In this document: positions 24,701 to 36,940 of the stretch, piece after piece | Numbering within the stretch: the first letter of the stretch is position 1 | How the letters are laid out: every line of letters starts with the position of its first letter | Assembly: GCA_964020085.1 (NCBI GenBank) | Contig: CAXHUQ010000829.1 | Span: 232,292 to 296,291, forward strand | DNA: 64,000 nucleotides | Reading direction: 5' to 3' | DNA from: Micromussa lordhowensis | Lineage: Eukaryota; Cnidaria; Anthozoa; Scleractinia; Lobophylliidae | The notes under the pieces: generated by a model | Seen by the model: only the letters and a program-made list of their open reading frames with translations | Database searches by the model: none | Told to the model about the DNA's origin: nothing | Program-made: the position numbers and the translations under genes

Positions 24701-27700
24701 GTCCAAATGCGAAGTATCGGAGCTGCGCGAAATCTCCCACTATGCTAATCAGCCCGCAGATCCCCAGGCGTGGCCGGCTGGCTGACTCGTTAGCCGAGCT
24801 TGACGCGTGTCGCAACTTGGCAAACTAATGGCACCAAAGCACTCCTGGGGTGGGTCCGGGTCCACATGCAAAGTTTCGGAGCTGCGCGACATCTCGCACT
24901 ATGCTAACCAGCCCGTTTGCTAATTAGCCGAACTTTGCGCGCGTCGCAACTTTGCAAACTAATACCACCAAAGCACTCCCGGGGTCGGTCCGGGTTTAAA
25001 TGCGAAGTATCGGAGCTGCGCAAAATCTCCCACTATGCTAATCAGCCCGCAGATCCCCAGGCGTGGCCGGCTGGCTGACTCGTTAGCCGAGCTTGACGCG
25101 TGTCGCAACTTGGCAAACTAATGGCACCAAAGCACTCCTGGGGTGGGTCCGGGTCCACATGCAAAGTTTCGGAGCTGCGCGACATCTCGCACTATGCTAA
25201 CCAGCCCGTTTGCTAATTAGCCGAACTTTGCGCGCGTCGCAACTTTGCAAACTAATACCACCAAAGCACTCCCGGGGTCAGTCCGGGTCCAAATGCGAAG
25301 TATCGGAGCTGCGCGAAATCTCCCACTATGCTAATCAGCCCGCAGATCCCCAGGCGTGGCCGGCTGGCTGACTCGTTAGCCGAGCTTGACGCGTGTCGCA
25401 ACTTGGCAAACTAATGGCACCAAAGCACTCCTGGGGTGGGTCCGGGTCCACATGCAAAGTTTCGGAGCTGCGCGACATCTCGCACTATGCTAACCAGCCC
25501 GTTTGCTAATTAGCCGAACTTTGCGCGCGTCGCAACTTTGCAAACTAATACCACCAAAGCACTCCCGGGGTCGGTCCGGGTCCAAATGCGAAGTATCGGA
25601 GCTGCGCGAAATCTCCCACTATGCTAATCAGCCCGCAGATCCCCAGGCGTGGCCGGCTGGCTGACTCGTTAGCCGAGCTTGACGCGTGTCGCAACTTGGC
25701 AAACTAATGGCACCAAAGCACTCCTGGGGTGGGTCCGGGTCCACATGCAAAGTTTCGGAGCTGCGCGACATCTCGCACTATGCTAACCAGCCCGTTTGCT
25801 AATTAGTCGAACTTTGCGCGCGTCGCAACTTTGCAAACTAATACCACCAAAGCACTCCCGGGGTCGGTCCGGGTCCAAATGCGAAGTATCGGAGCTGCGC
25901 GAAATCTCCCACTATGCTAATCAGCCCGCAGATCCCCAGGCGTGGCCGGCTGGCTGACTCGTTAGCCGAGCTTGACGCGTGTCGCAACTTGGCAAATTAA
26001 TGGCACCAAAGCACTCCTGTGGTGGGTCCGGGTCCACATGCAAAGTTTCGGAGCTGCGCGACATCTCGCACTATGCTAACCAGCCCGTTTGCTAATTAGC
26101 CGAACTTTGCGCGCGTCGCAACTTTGCAAACTAATACCACCAAAGCACTCCCGGGGTCGGTCCGGGTCCAAATGCGAAGTATCGGAGCTGCGCGAAATCT
26201 CCCACTATGCTAATCAGCCCGCAGATCCCAAGGCGTGGCCGGCTGGCTGACTCGTTAGCCGAGCTTGACGCGTGTCGCAACTTGGCAAACTAATGGCACC
26301 AAAGCACTCCTGGGGTGGGTCCGGGTCCACATGCAAAGTTTCGGAGCTGCGCGACATCTCGCACTATGCTAACCAGCCCGTTTGCTAATTAGCCGAACTT
26401 TGCGCGCGTCGCAACTTTGCAAACTAATACCACCAAAGCACTCCTGGGGTCGGTCCGGGTCCAAATGCGAAGTATCGGAGCTGCGCGAAATCTCCCACTA
26501 TGCTAATCAGCCCGCAGATCCCCAGGCGTGGCCGGCTGGCTGACTCGTTAGCCGAGCTTGACGCGTGTCGCAACTTGGCAAACTAATGGCATTAAAGCAC
26601 TCCTGGGGTGGGTCCGGGTCCACATGCAAAGTTTCGGAGCTGCGCGACATCTCGCACTATGCTAACCAGCCCGTTTGCTAATTAACCGAACTTTGCGCGC
26701 GTCGCAACTTTGCAAACTAATAACACCAAAGCACTCCTGGGGTCCGTCCGGGTCCAAATGCGAAGTATCGGAGCTGCGCGAAATCTCCCACTATGCTAAT
26801 CAGCCCGCAGATCCCCAGGCGTGGCCGGCTGGCTGACTCGTTAGCCGAGCTTGACACGTGTCGCAACTTGGCAAACTAATGGCACCAAAGCACTCCTGGG
26901 GTGGGTCCGGGTCCACATGCAAAGTTTCGGAGCTGCGCGACATCTCGCACTATGCTAACCAGCCCGTTTGCTAATTAGCCGAACTTTGCGCGCGTCGCAA
27001 CTTTGCAAACTAATACCACCAAAGCACTCCCGGGGTCGGTCCGGGTCCAAATGCGAAGTATCGGAGCTGCGCGAAATCTCCCACTATGCTAATCAGCCCG
27101 CAGATCCCCAGGCGTGGCCGGCTGGCTGACTCGTTAGCCGAGCTTGACGCGTGTCGCAACTTGGCAAACTAATGGCACCAAAGCACTCCTGGGGTGGGTC
27201 CGGGTCCACATGCAAAGTTTCGGAGCTGCGCGACATCTCGCACTATGCTAACCAGCCCGTTTGCTAATTAGCCGAACTTTGCGCGCGTCGCAACTTTGCA
27301 AACTAATACCACCAAAGCACTCCCGGGGTCGGTCCGGGTCCAAATGCGAAGTATCGGAGCTGCGCGAAATCTCCCACTATGCTAATCAGCCCGCAGATCC
27401 CCAGGCGTGGCCGGCTGGCTGACTCGTTAGCCGAGCTTGACGCGTGTCGCAACTTGGCAAACTAATGGCACCAAAGCACTCCTGGGGTGGGTCCGGGTCC
27501 ACATGCAAAGTTTCGGAGCTGCGCGACCTCTCGCACTATGCTAACCAGCCCGTTTGCTAATTAGCCGAACTTTGCGCGCGTCGCAACTTTGCAAACTAAT
27601 ACCACCAAAGCACTCCCGGGGTCGGTCCGGGTCCAAATGCGAAGTATCGGAGCTGCGCGAAATCTCCCACTATGCTAATCAGCCCGCAGATCCCCAGGCG

Positions 27701-28419
27701 TGGCCGGCTGGCTGACTCGTTAGCCGAGCTTGACGCGTGTCGCAACTTGGCAAACTAATGGCACCAAAGCACTCCTGGGGTGGGTCCGGGTCCACATGCA
27801 AAGTTTCGGAGCTGCGCGACATCTCGCACTATGCTAACCAGCCCGTTTGCTAATTAGCCGAACTTTGCGCGCGTCGCAACTTTGCAAACTAATACCACCA
27901 AAGCACTCCCGGGGTCGGTCCGGGTCCAAATGCGAAGTATCGGAGCTGCGCGAAATCTCCCACTATGCTAATCAGCCCGCAGATCCCCAGGCGTGGCCGG
28001 CTGGCTGACTCGTTAGCCGAGCTTGACGCGTGTCGCAACTTGGCAAACTAATGGCACCAAAGCACTCCTGGGGTGGGTCCGGGTCCACATGCAAAGTTTC
28101 GGAGCTGCGCGACATCTCGCACTATGCTAACCAGCCCGTTTGCTAATTAGCCGAACTTTGCGCGCGTCGCAACTTTGCAAACTAATACCACCAAAGCACT
28201 CCCGGGGTCGGTCCGGGTCCAAATGCGAAGTATCGGAGCTGCGCGAAATCTCCCACTATGCTAATCAGCCCGCAGATCCCCAGGCGTGGCCGGCTGGCTG
28301 ACTCGTTAGCCGAGCTTGACGCGTGTCGCAACTTGGCAAACTAATGGCACCAAAGCACTCCTGGGGTGGGTCCGGGTCCACATGCAAAGTTTCGGAGCGG
28401 CGCGACATTTCGCACTATG
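18750..28419. repeat. Ordered variant series, copy 1 (domain II)
   Basis: First appearance of a long ordered set of marked dimers: GAGCGGCG (19022, 19315), GCTGGAC (about 20112), CAACGTGG (20418), TTTACTAAT with GCTGTGCG in one A (21110, 21209), TTAACC+CCTGGG+CACGTG (21701-21879), CAACGAGG (22762), CTCATTAGCTGAG (23321) then GCTGTGCG (23553), TTAACC (24046), TTAACC+CCTGGTGTC+CACGTG (24341-24516), GGGTTTAAATG (24991), GTCAGTCC (25278), TTAGTCGAAC (25804), CAAATTAATGG (25993), TTAACC+ATAACACC+GTCCGTCC+CACGTG (26684-26860), GACCTCTCGC (27525), and GAGCGGCG again at 28397. The GAGCGGCG spacing is 32 dimers (9,376 bp). The right edge is approximate. Confidence 0.8.
21680..21972. repeat. Linked dimer subtype TTAACC + CCTGG + CACGTG (reference of ten)
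   Basis: In ten dimers three changes always occur together: TTAACC instead of TTAGCC in A, CTCCTGG instead of CTCCCGG in A, and CACGTG instead of CGCGTG in the following B. CACGTG positions: 21874, 24511, 26855, 31861, 34791, 35963, 45046, 46511, 53543 and 58817. An eleventh, at 63897, has both A changes and is cut by the window edge before the B site. Three subclasses exist: CCTGGGGTCGG (21.7, 31.7, 58.6 kb), CCTGGTGTCGG (24.3, 34.6, 35.8, 53.4, 63.9 kb) and ATAACACC with CCTGGGGTCCG (26.7, 44.9, 46.3 kb). The change to CCTGG makes A look like B at that site. Confidence 0.88.
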
Positions 28420-29138
28420 CTAACCAGCCCGTTTGCTAATTAGCCGAACTTTGCGCGCGTCGCAACTTTGCAAACTAATACCACCAAAGCACTCCCGGGG
28501 TCGGTCCGGGTCCAAATGCGAAGTATCGGAGCTGCGCGAAATCTCCCACTATGCTAATCAGCCCGCAGATCCCCAGGCGTGGCCGGCTGGCTGACTCGTT
28601 AGCCGAGCTTGACGCGTGTCGCAACTTGGCAAACTAATGGCACCAAAGCACTCCTGGGGTGGGTCCGGGTCCACATGCAAAGTTTCGGAGCTGCGCGACA
28701 TCTCGCACTATGCTAACCAGCCCGTTTGCTAATTAGCCGAACTTTGCGCGCGTCGCAACTTTGCAAACTAATACCACCAAAGCACTCCCGGGGTCGGTCC
28801 GGGTCCAAATGCGAAGTATCGGAGCTGCGCGAAATCTCCCACTATGCTAATCAGCCCGCAGATCCCCAGGCGTGGCCGGCTGGCTGACTCGTTAGCCGAG
28901 CTTGACGCGTGTCGCAACTTGGCAAACTAATGGCACCAAAGCACTCCTGGGGTGGGTCCGGGTCCACATGCAAAGTTTCGGAGCTGCGCGACATCTCGCA
29001 CTATGCTAACCAGCCCGTTTACTAATTAGCCGAACTTTGCGCGCGTCGCAACTTTGCAAACTAATACCACCAAAGCACTCCCGGGGTCGGTCCGGGTCCA
29101 AATGCGAAGTATCGGAGCTGCGCGAAATCTCCCACTAT

Positions 29139-29297
29139 GCTAATCAGCCCGCAGATCCCCAGGCGTGGCCGGCTGGCTGACTCGTTAGCCGAGCTGGACG
29201 CGTGTCGCAACTTGGCAAACTAATGGCACCAAAGCACTCCTGGGGTGGGTCCGGGTCCACATGCAAAGTATCGGAGCTGCGCGAAATCTCCCACTAT
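29139..29297. repeat. B/A hybrid monomer, unequal-crossover junction 1
   Basis: This 159-bp monomer is B up to GCAAAG and A from TATCGG to the end (GAAATCTCCCACTAT). It is followed directly by another B, so one A (134 bp) is missing. The switch lies between the B-diagnostic base at 29265 and the A-diagnostic base at 29270, within a few bases of shared sequence. This is the expected product of misaligned exchange between a B and an A monomer. Confidence 0.95.
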
Positions 29298-30176
29298 GCT
29301 AATCAGCCCGCAGATCCCCAGGCGTGGCCGGCTGGCTGACTCGTTAGCCGAGCTGGACGCGTGTCGCAACTTGGCAAACTAATGGCACCAAAGCACTCCT
29401 GGGGTGGGTCCGGGTCCACATGCAAAGTTTCGGAGCTGCGCGACATCTCGCACTATGCTAACCAGCCCGTTTGCTAATTAGCCGAACTTTGCGCGCGTCG
29501 CAACTTTGCAAACTAATACCACCAAAGAACTCCCGGGGTCGGTCCGGGTCCAAATGCGAAGTATCGGAGCTGCGCGAAATCTCCCACTATGCTAATCAGC
29601 CCGCAGATCCCCAGGCGTGGCCGGCTGGCTGACTCGTTAGCCGAGCTTGACGCGTGTCGCAACTTGGCAAACTAATGGCACCAAAGCACTCCTGGGGTGG
29701 GTCCGGGTCCACATGCAAAGTTTCGGAGCTGCGCGACATCTCGCACTATGCTAACCAGCCCGTTTGCTAATTAGCCGAACTTTGCGCGCGTCGCAACTTT
29801 GCAAACTAATACCACCAAAGCACTCCCGGGGTCGGTCCGGGTCCAAATGCGAAGTATCGGAGCTGCGCGAAATCTCCCACTATGCTAATCAGCCCGCAGA
29901 TCCCCAGGCGTGGCCGGCTGGCTGACTCGTTAGCCGAGCTTGACGCGTGTCGCAACTTGGCAAACTAATGGCACCAAAGCACTCCTGGGGTGGGTCCGGG
30001 TCCACATGCAAAGTTTCGGAGCTGCGCGACATCTCGCACTATGCTAACCAGCCCGTTTACTAATTAGCCGAACTTTGCGCGCGTCGCAACTTTGCAAACT
30101 AATACCACCAAAGCACTCCCGGGGTCGGTCCGGGTCCAAATGCGAAGTATCGGAGCTGCGCGAAATCTCCCACTAT

Positions 30177-30335
30177 GCTAATCAGCCCGCAGATCCCCAG
30201 GCGTGGCCGGCTGGCTGACTCGTTAGCCGAGCTGGACGCGTGTCGCAACTTGGCAAACTAATGGCACCAAAGCACTCCTGGGGTGGGTCCGGGTCCACAT
30301 GCAAAGTATCGGAGCTGCGCGAAATCTCCCACTAT
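30177..30335. repeat. B/A hybrid monomer, junction 2 (copy of junction 1)
   Basis: Same structure and same switch interval (30303-30308) as the hybrid at 29139-29297, with the same GCTGGAC marker, and again followed by B rather than A. Because the junction and linked markers are the same, this is a duplicate of the first hybrid rather than a second independent exchange. Confidence 0.93.
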
Positions 30336-33300
30336 GCTAATCAGCCCGCAGATCCCCAGGCGTGGCCGGCTGGCTGACTCGTTAGCCGAGCTGGACGCGT
30401 GTCGCAACTTGGCAAACTAATGGCACCAAAGCACTCCTGGGGTGGGTCCGGGTCCACATGCAAAGTTTCGGAGCTGCGCGACATCTCGCACTATGCTAAC
30501 CAGCCCGTTTGCTAATTAGCCGAACTTTGCGCGCGTCGCAACTTTGCAAACTAATACCACCAAAGCACTCCCGGGGTCGGTCCGGGTCCAAATGCGAAGT
30601 ATCGGAGCTGCGCGAAATCTCCCACTATGCTAATCAGCCCGCAGATCCCCAGGCGTGGCCGGCTGGCTGACTCGTTAGCCGAGCTTGACGCGTGTCGCAA
30701 CGTGGCAAACTAATGGCACCAAAGCACTCCTGTGGTGGGTCCGGGTCCACATGCAAAGTTTCGGAGCTGCGCGACATCTCGCACTATGCTAACCAGCCCG
30801 TTTGCTAATTAGCCGAACTTTGCGCGCGTCGCAACTTTGCAAACTAATACCACCAAAGCACTCCCGGGGTCGGTCCGGGTCCAAATGCGAAGTATCGGAG
30901 CTGCGCGAAATCTCCCACTATGCTAATCAGCCCGCAGATCCCCAGGCGTGGCCGGCTGGCTGACTCGTTAGCCGAGCTTGACGCGTGTCGCAACTTGGCA
31001 AACTAATGGCACCAAAGCACTCCTGGGGTGGGTCCGGGTCCACATGCAAAGTTTCGGAGCTGCGCGACATCTCGCACTATGCTAACCAGCCCGTTTACTA
31101 ATTAGCCGAACTTTGCGCGCGTCGCAACTTTGCAAACTAATACCACCAAAGCACTCCCGGGGTCGGTCCGGGTCCAAATGCGAAGTATCGGAGCTGTGCG
31201 AAATCTCCCACTATGCTAATCAGCCCGCAGATCCCCAGGCGTGGCCGGCTGGCTGACTCGTTAGCCGAGCTTGACGCGTGTCGCAACTTGGCAAACTAAT
31301 GGCACCAAAGCACTCCTGGGGTGGGTCCGGGTCCACATGCAAAGTTTCGGAGCTGCGCGACATCTCGCACTATGCTAACCAGCCCGTTTGCTAATTAGCC
31401 GAACTTTGCGCGCGTCGCAACTTTGCAAACTAATACCACCAAAGCACTCCCGGGGTCGGTCCGGGTCCAAATGCGAAGTATCGGAGCTGCGCGAAATCTC
31501 CCACTATGCTAATCAGCCCGCAGATCCCCAGGCGTGGCCGGCTGGCTGACTCGTTAGCCGAGCTTGACGCGTGTCGCAACTTGGCAAACTAATGGCACCA
31601 AAGCACTCCTGGGGTGGGTCCGGGTCCACATGCAAAGTTTCGGAGCTGCGCGACATCTCGCACTATGCTAACCAGCCCGTTTGCTAATTAACCGAACTTT
31701 GCGCGCGTCGCAACTTTGCAAACTAATACCACCAAAGCACTCCTGGGGTCGGTCCGGGTCCAAATGCGAAGTATCGGAGCTGCGCGAAATCTCCCACTAT
31801 GCTAATCAGCCCGCAGATCCCCAGGCGTGGCCGGCTGGCTGACTCGTTAGCCGAGCTTGACACGTGTCGCAACTTGGCAAACTAATGGCACCAAAGCACT
31901 CCTGGGGTGGGTCCGGGTCCACATGCAAAGTTTCGGAGCTGCGCGACATCTCGCACTATGCTAACCAGCCCGTTTGCTAATTAGCCGAACTTTGCGCGCG
32001 TCGCAACTTTGCAAACTAATACCACCAAAGCACTCCCGGGGTCGGTCCGGGTCCAAATGCGAAGTATCGGAGCTGCGCGAAATCTCCCACTATGCTAATC
32101 AGCCCGCAGATCCCCAGGCGTGGCCGGCTGGCTGACTCGTTAGCCGAGCTTGACGCGTGTCGCAACTTGGCAAACTAATGGCACCAAAGCACTCCTGGGG
32201 TGGGTCCGGGTCCACATGCAAAGTTTCGGAGCTGCGCGACATCTCGCACTATGCTAACCAGCCCGTTTGCTAATTAGCCGAACTTTGCGCGCGTCGCAAC
32301 TTTGCAAACTAATACCACCAAAGCACTCCCGGGGTCGGTCCGGGTCCAAATGCGAAGTATCGGAGCTGCGCGAAATCTCCCACTATGCTAATCAGCCCGC
32401 AGATCCCCAGGCGTGGCCGGCTGGCTGACTCGTTAGCCGAGCTTGATGCGTGTCGCAACTTGGCAAACTAATGGCACCAAAGCACTCCTGGGGTGGGTCC
32501 GGGTCCACATGCAAAGTTTCGGAGCTGCGCGACATCTCGCACTATGCTAACCAGCCCGTTTGCTAATTAGCCGAACTTTGCGCGCGTCGCAACTTTGCAA
32601 ACTAATACCACCAAAGCACTCCCGGGGTCGGTCCGGGTCCAAATGCGAAGTATCGGAGCTGCGCGAAATCTCCCACTATGCTAATCAGCCCGCAGATCCC
32701 CAGGCGTGGCCGGCTGGCTGACTCGTTAGCCGAGCTTGACGCGTGTCGCAACTTGGCAAACTAATGGCACCAAAGCACTCCTGGGGTGGGTCCGGGTCCA
32801 CATGCAAAGTTTCGGAGCTGCGCGACATCTCGCACTATGCTAACCAGCCCGTTTGCTAATTAGCCGAACTTTGCGCGCGTCGCAACTTTGCAAACTAATA
32901 CCACCAAAGCACTCCCGGGGTCGGTCCGGGTCCAAATGCGAAGTATCGGAGCTGCGCGAAATCTCCCACTATGCTAATCAGCCCGCAGATCCCCAGGCGT
33001 GGCCGGCTGGCTGACTCGTTAGCCGAGCTTGACGCGTGTCGCAACGAGGCAAACTAATGGCACCAAAGCACTCCTGGGGTGGGTCCGGGTCCACATGCAA
33101 AGTTTCGGAGCTGCGCGACATCTCGCACTATGCTAACCAGCCCGTTTGCTAATTAGCCGAACTTTGCGCGCGTCGCAACTTTGCAAACTAATACCACCAA
33201 AGCACTCCCGGGGTCGGTCCGGGTCCAAATGCGAAGTATCGGAGCTGCGCGAAATCTCCCACTATGCTAATCAGCCTGCAGATCCCCAGGCGTGGCCGGC

Positions 33301-34596
33301 TGGCTGACTCGTTAGCCGAGCTTGACGCGTGTCGCAACTTGGCAAACTAATGGCACCAAAGCACTCCTGGGGTGGGTCCGGGTCCACATGCAAAGTTTCG
33401 GAGCTGCGCGACATCTCGCACTATGCTAACCAGCCCGTTTGCTAATTAGCCGAACTTTGCGCACGTTGCAACTTTGCAAACTAATACCACCAAAGCACTC
33501 CCGGGGTCGGTCCGGGTCCAAATGCGAAGTATCGGAGCTGCGCGAAATCTCCCACTATGCTAATCAGCCCGCAGATCCCCAGGCGTGGCCGGCTGGCTGA
33601 CTCATTAGCTGAGCTTGACGCGTGTCGCAACTTGGCAAACTAATGGCACCAAAGCACTCCTGGGGTGGGTCCGGGTCCACATGCAAAGTTTCGGAGCTGC
33701 GCGACATCTCGCACTATGCTAACCAGCCCGTTTGCTAATTAGCCGAACTTTGCGCGCGTCGCAACTTTGCAAACTAATACCACCAAAGCACTCCCGGGGT
33801 CGGTCCGGGTCCAAATGCGAAATATCGGAGCTGTGCGAAATCTCCCACTATGCTAATCAGCCCGCAGATCCCCAGGCGTGGCCGGCTGGCTGACTCGTTA
33901 GCCGAGCTTGACGCGTGTCGCAACTTGGCAAACTAATGGCACCAAAGCACTCCTGGGGTGGGTCCGGGTCCACATGCAAACTTTCGGAGCTGCGCGACAT
34001 CTCGCACTATGCTAACCAGCCCGTTTGCTAATTAGCCGAACTTTGCGCGCGTCGCAACTTTGCAAACTAATACCACCAAAGCACTCCCGGGGTCGGTCCG
34101 GGTCCAAATGCGAAGTATCGGAGCTGCGCGAAATCTCCCACTATGCTAATCAGCCCGCAGATCCCCAGGCGTGGCCGGCTGGCTGACTCGTTAGCCGAGC
34201 TTGACGCGTGTCGCAACTTGGCAAACTAATGGCACCAAAGCACTCCTGGGGTGGGTCCGGGTCCACATGCAAAGTTTCGGAGCTGCGCGACATCTCGCAC
34301 TATGCTAACCAGCCCGTTTGCTAATTAACCGAACTTTGCGCGCGTCGCAACTTTGCAAACTAATACCACCAAAGCACTCCCGGGGTCGGTCCGGGTCCAA
34401 ATGCGAAGTATCGGAGCTGCGCGAAATCTCCCACTATGCTAATCAGCCCGCAGATCCCCAGGCGTGGCCGGCTGGCTGACTCGTTAGCCGAGCTTGACGC
34501 GTGTCGCAACTTGGCAAACTAATGGCACCAAAGCACTCCTGGGGTGGGTCCGGGTCCACATGCAAAGTTTCGGAGCTGCGCGACATCTCGCACTAT

Positions 34597-36940
34597 GCTA
34601 ACCAGCCCGTTTGCTAATTAACCGAACTTTGCGCGCGTCGCAACTTTGCAAACTAATACCACCAAAGCACTCCTGGTGTCGGTCCGGGTCCAAATGCGAA
34701 GTATCGGAGCTGCGCGAAATCTCCCACTATGCTAATCAGCCCGCAGATCCCCAGGCGTGGCCGGCTGGCTGACTCGTTAGCCGAGCTTGACACGTGTCGC
34801 AACTTGGCAAACTAATGGCACCAAAGCACTCCTGGGGTGGGTCCGGGTCCACATGCAAAGTTTCGGAGCTGCGCGACATCTCGCACTATGCTAACCAGCC
34901 CGTTTGCTAATTAGCCGAACTTTGCGCGCGTCGCAACTTTGCAAACTAATACCACCAAAGCACTCCCGGGGTCCGTCCGGGTCCAAATGCGAAGTATCGG
35001 AGCTGCGCAAAATCTCCCACTATGCTAATCAGCCCGCAGATCCCCAGGCGTGGCCGGCTGGCTGACTCGTTAGCCGAGCTTGACGCGTGTCGCAACTTGG
35101 CAAACTAATGGCACCAAAGCACTCCTGGGGTGGGTCCGGGTCCACATGCAAAGTTTTGGAGCTGCGCGACATCTCGCACTATGCTAACCAGCCCGTTTGC
35201 TAATTAGCCGAACTTTGCGCGCGTCGCAACTTTGCAAACTAATACCACCAAAGCACTCCCGGGGTCGGTCCGGGTCCAAATGCGAAGTATCGGAGCTGCG
35301 CGAAATCTCCCACTATGCTAATCAGCCCGCAGATCCCCAGGCGTGGCCGGCTGGCTGACTCGTTAGCCGAGCTTGTTGCGTGTCGCAACTTGGCAAACTA
35401 ATGGCACCAAAGCACTCCTGGGGTGGGTCCGGGTCCACATGCAAAGTTTCGGAGCTGCGCGACATCTCGCACTATGCTAACCAGCCCGTTTGCTAATTAG
35501 CCGAACTTTGCGCGCGTCGCAACTTTGCAAACTAATACCACCAAAGCACTCCCGGGGTCGGTCCGGGTCCAAATGCGAAGTATCGGAGCTGCGCGAAATC
35601 TCCCACTATGCTAATCAGCCCGCAGATCCCCAGGCGTGGCCGGCTGGCTGACTCGTTAGCCGAGCTTGACGCGTGTCGCAACTTGGCAAACTAATGGCAC
35701 CAAAGCACTCCTGGGGTGGGTCCGGGTCCACATGCAAAGTTTCGGAGCTGCGCGACATCTCGCACTATGCTAACCAGCCCGTTTGCTAATTAACCGAACT
35801 TTGCGCGCGTCGCAACTTTGCAAACTAATACCACCAAAGCACTCCTGGTGTCGGTCCGGGTCCAAATGCGAAGTATCGGAGCTGCGCGAAATCTCCCACT
35901 ATGCTAATCAGCCCGCAGATCCCCAGGCGTGGCCGGCTGGCTGACTCGTTAGCCGAGCTTGACACGTGTCGCAACTTGGCAAACTAATGGCACCAAAGCA
36001 CTCCTGGGGTGGGTCCGGGTCCACATGCAAAGTTTCGGAGCTGCGCGACATCTCGCACTATGCTAACCAGCCCGTTTGCTAATTAGCCGAACTTTGCGCG
36101 CGTCGCAACTTTGCAAACTAATACCACCAAAGCACTCCCGGGGTCCGTCCGGGTCCAAATGCGAAGTATCGGAGCTGCGCAAAATCTCCCACTATGCTAA
36201 TCAGCCCGCAGATCCCCAGGCGTGGCCGGCTGGCTGACTCGTTAGCCGAGCTTGACGCGTGTCGCAACTTGGCAAACTAATGGCACCAAAGCACTCCTGG
36301 GGTGGGTCCGGGTCCACATGCAAAGTTTTGGAGCTGCGCGACATCTCGCACTATGCTAACCAGCCCGTTTGCTAATTAGCCGAACTTTGCGCGCGTCGCA
36401 ACTTTGCAAACTAATACCACCAAAGCACTCCCGGGGTCGGTCCGGGTCCAAATGCGAAGTATCGGAGCTGCGCGAAATCTCCCACTATGCTAATCAGCCC
36501 GCAGATCCCCAGGCGTGGCCGGCTGGCTGACTCGTTAGCCGAGCTTGTTGCGTGTCGCAACTTGGCAAACTAATGGCACCAAAGCACTCCTGGGGTGGGT
36601 CCGGGTCCACATGCAAAGTTTCGGAGCTGCGCGACATCTCGCACTATGCTAACCAGCCCGTTTGCTAATTAGCCGAACTTTGCGCGCGTCGCAACTTTGC
36701 AAACTAATACCACCAAAGCACTCCCGGGGTCGGTCCGGGTCCAAATGCGAAGTATCGGAGCTGCGCGAAATCTCCCGCTATGCTAATCAGCCCGCAGATC
36801 TCCAGGCGTGGCCGGCTGGCTGACTCGTTAGCCGAGCTTGACGCGTGTCGCAACTTGGCAAACTAATGGCACCAAAGCACTCCTGGGGTGGGTCCGGGTC
36901 CACATGCAAAGTTTCGGAGCTGCGCGACATCTCGCACTAT
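34597..36940. repeat. 4-dimer (1,172-bp) tandem duplication
   Basis: Copies at 34597-35768 and 35769-36940. Shared markers at the same offset: TTAACC, CCTGGTGTC (34671; 35843), CACGTG (34791; 35963), GTCCGTCC (about 34970; 36142), GCGCAAAAT, GTTTTGGAGC (about 35154; 36326) and GCTTGTTGCG (35371; 36543). Two changes near 36777 and 36801 are private to the second copy. The many shared marks and few private ones point to a recent event. The true breakpoints may lie anywhere within the first and last shared dimers. Confidence 0.92.

Larger units (their letters stand above)
29005..30494. repeat. 1,038-bp tandem duplication carrying two B/A hybrids
   Basis: The tract beginning at the A of 29005 (with TTTACTAAT at 29021) recurs at 30043, exactly 1,038 bp on (three dimers plus one B). 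Each copy has A, then a B/A hybrid with GCTGGAC (29196; 30234), then another B with GCTGGAC (29355; 30393). All these marks are shared. The only private difference I saw is AAAGAACTC at 29528. The missing A monomer therefore arose once and was then duplicated with its surroundings. Downstream of about 29.6/30.7 kb the copies differ (CAACGTGG only at 30698). Confidence 0.93.
28420..36940. repeat. Ordered variant series, copy 2
   Basis: The same marker order recurs 10,280 bp (36 dimers minus two A monomers) after copy 1: CAACGTGG 30698, TTTACTAAT 31097, GCTGTGCG 31195, TTAACC+CACGTG 31688-31866, CAACGAGG 33042, CTCATTAGCTGAG 33601, TTAACC 34325, TTAACC+CCTGGTGTC+CACGTG 34618-34796. The offset drops to 9,987 bp (one dimer fewer) for the TTTACT to first CACGTG part, then returns to 10,280, so single-dimer gains and losses have occurred inside. 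From 34.6 kb the series is interrupted by a 4-dimer tandem duplication, and the later markers of copy 1 (GGGTTTAAATG, GTCAGTCC) do not appear. Confidence 0.8.
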
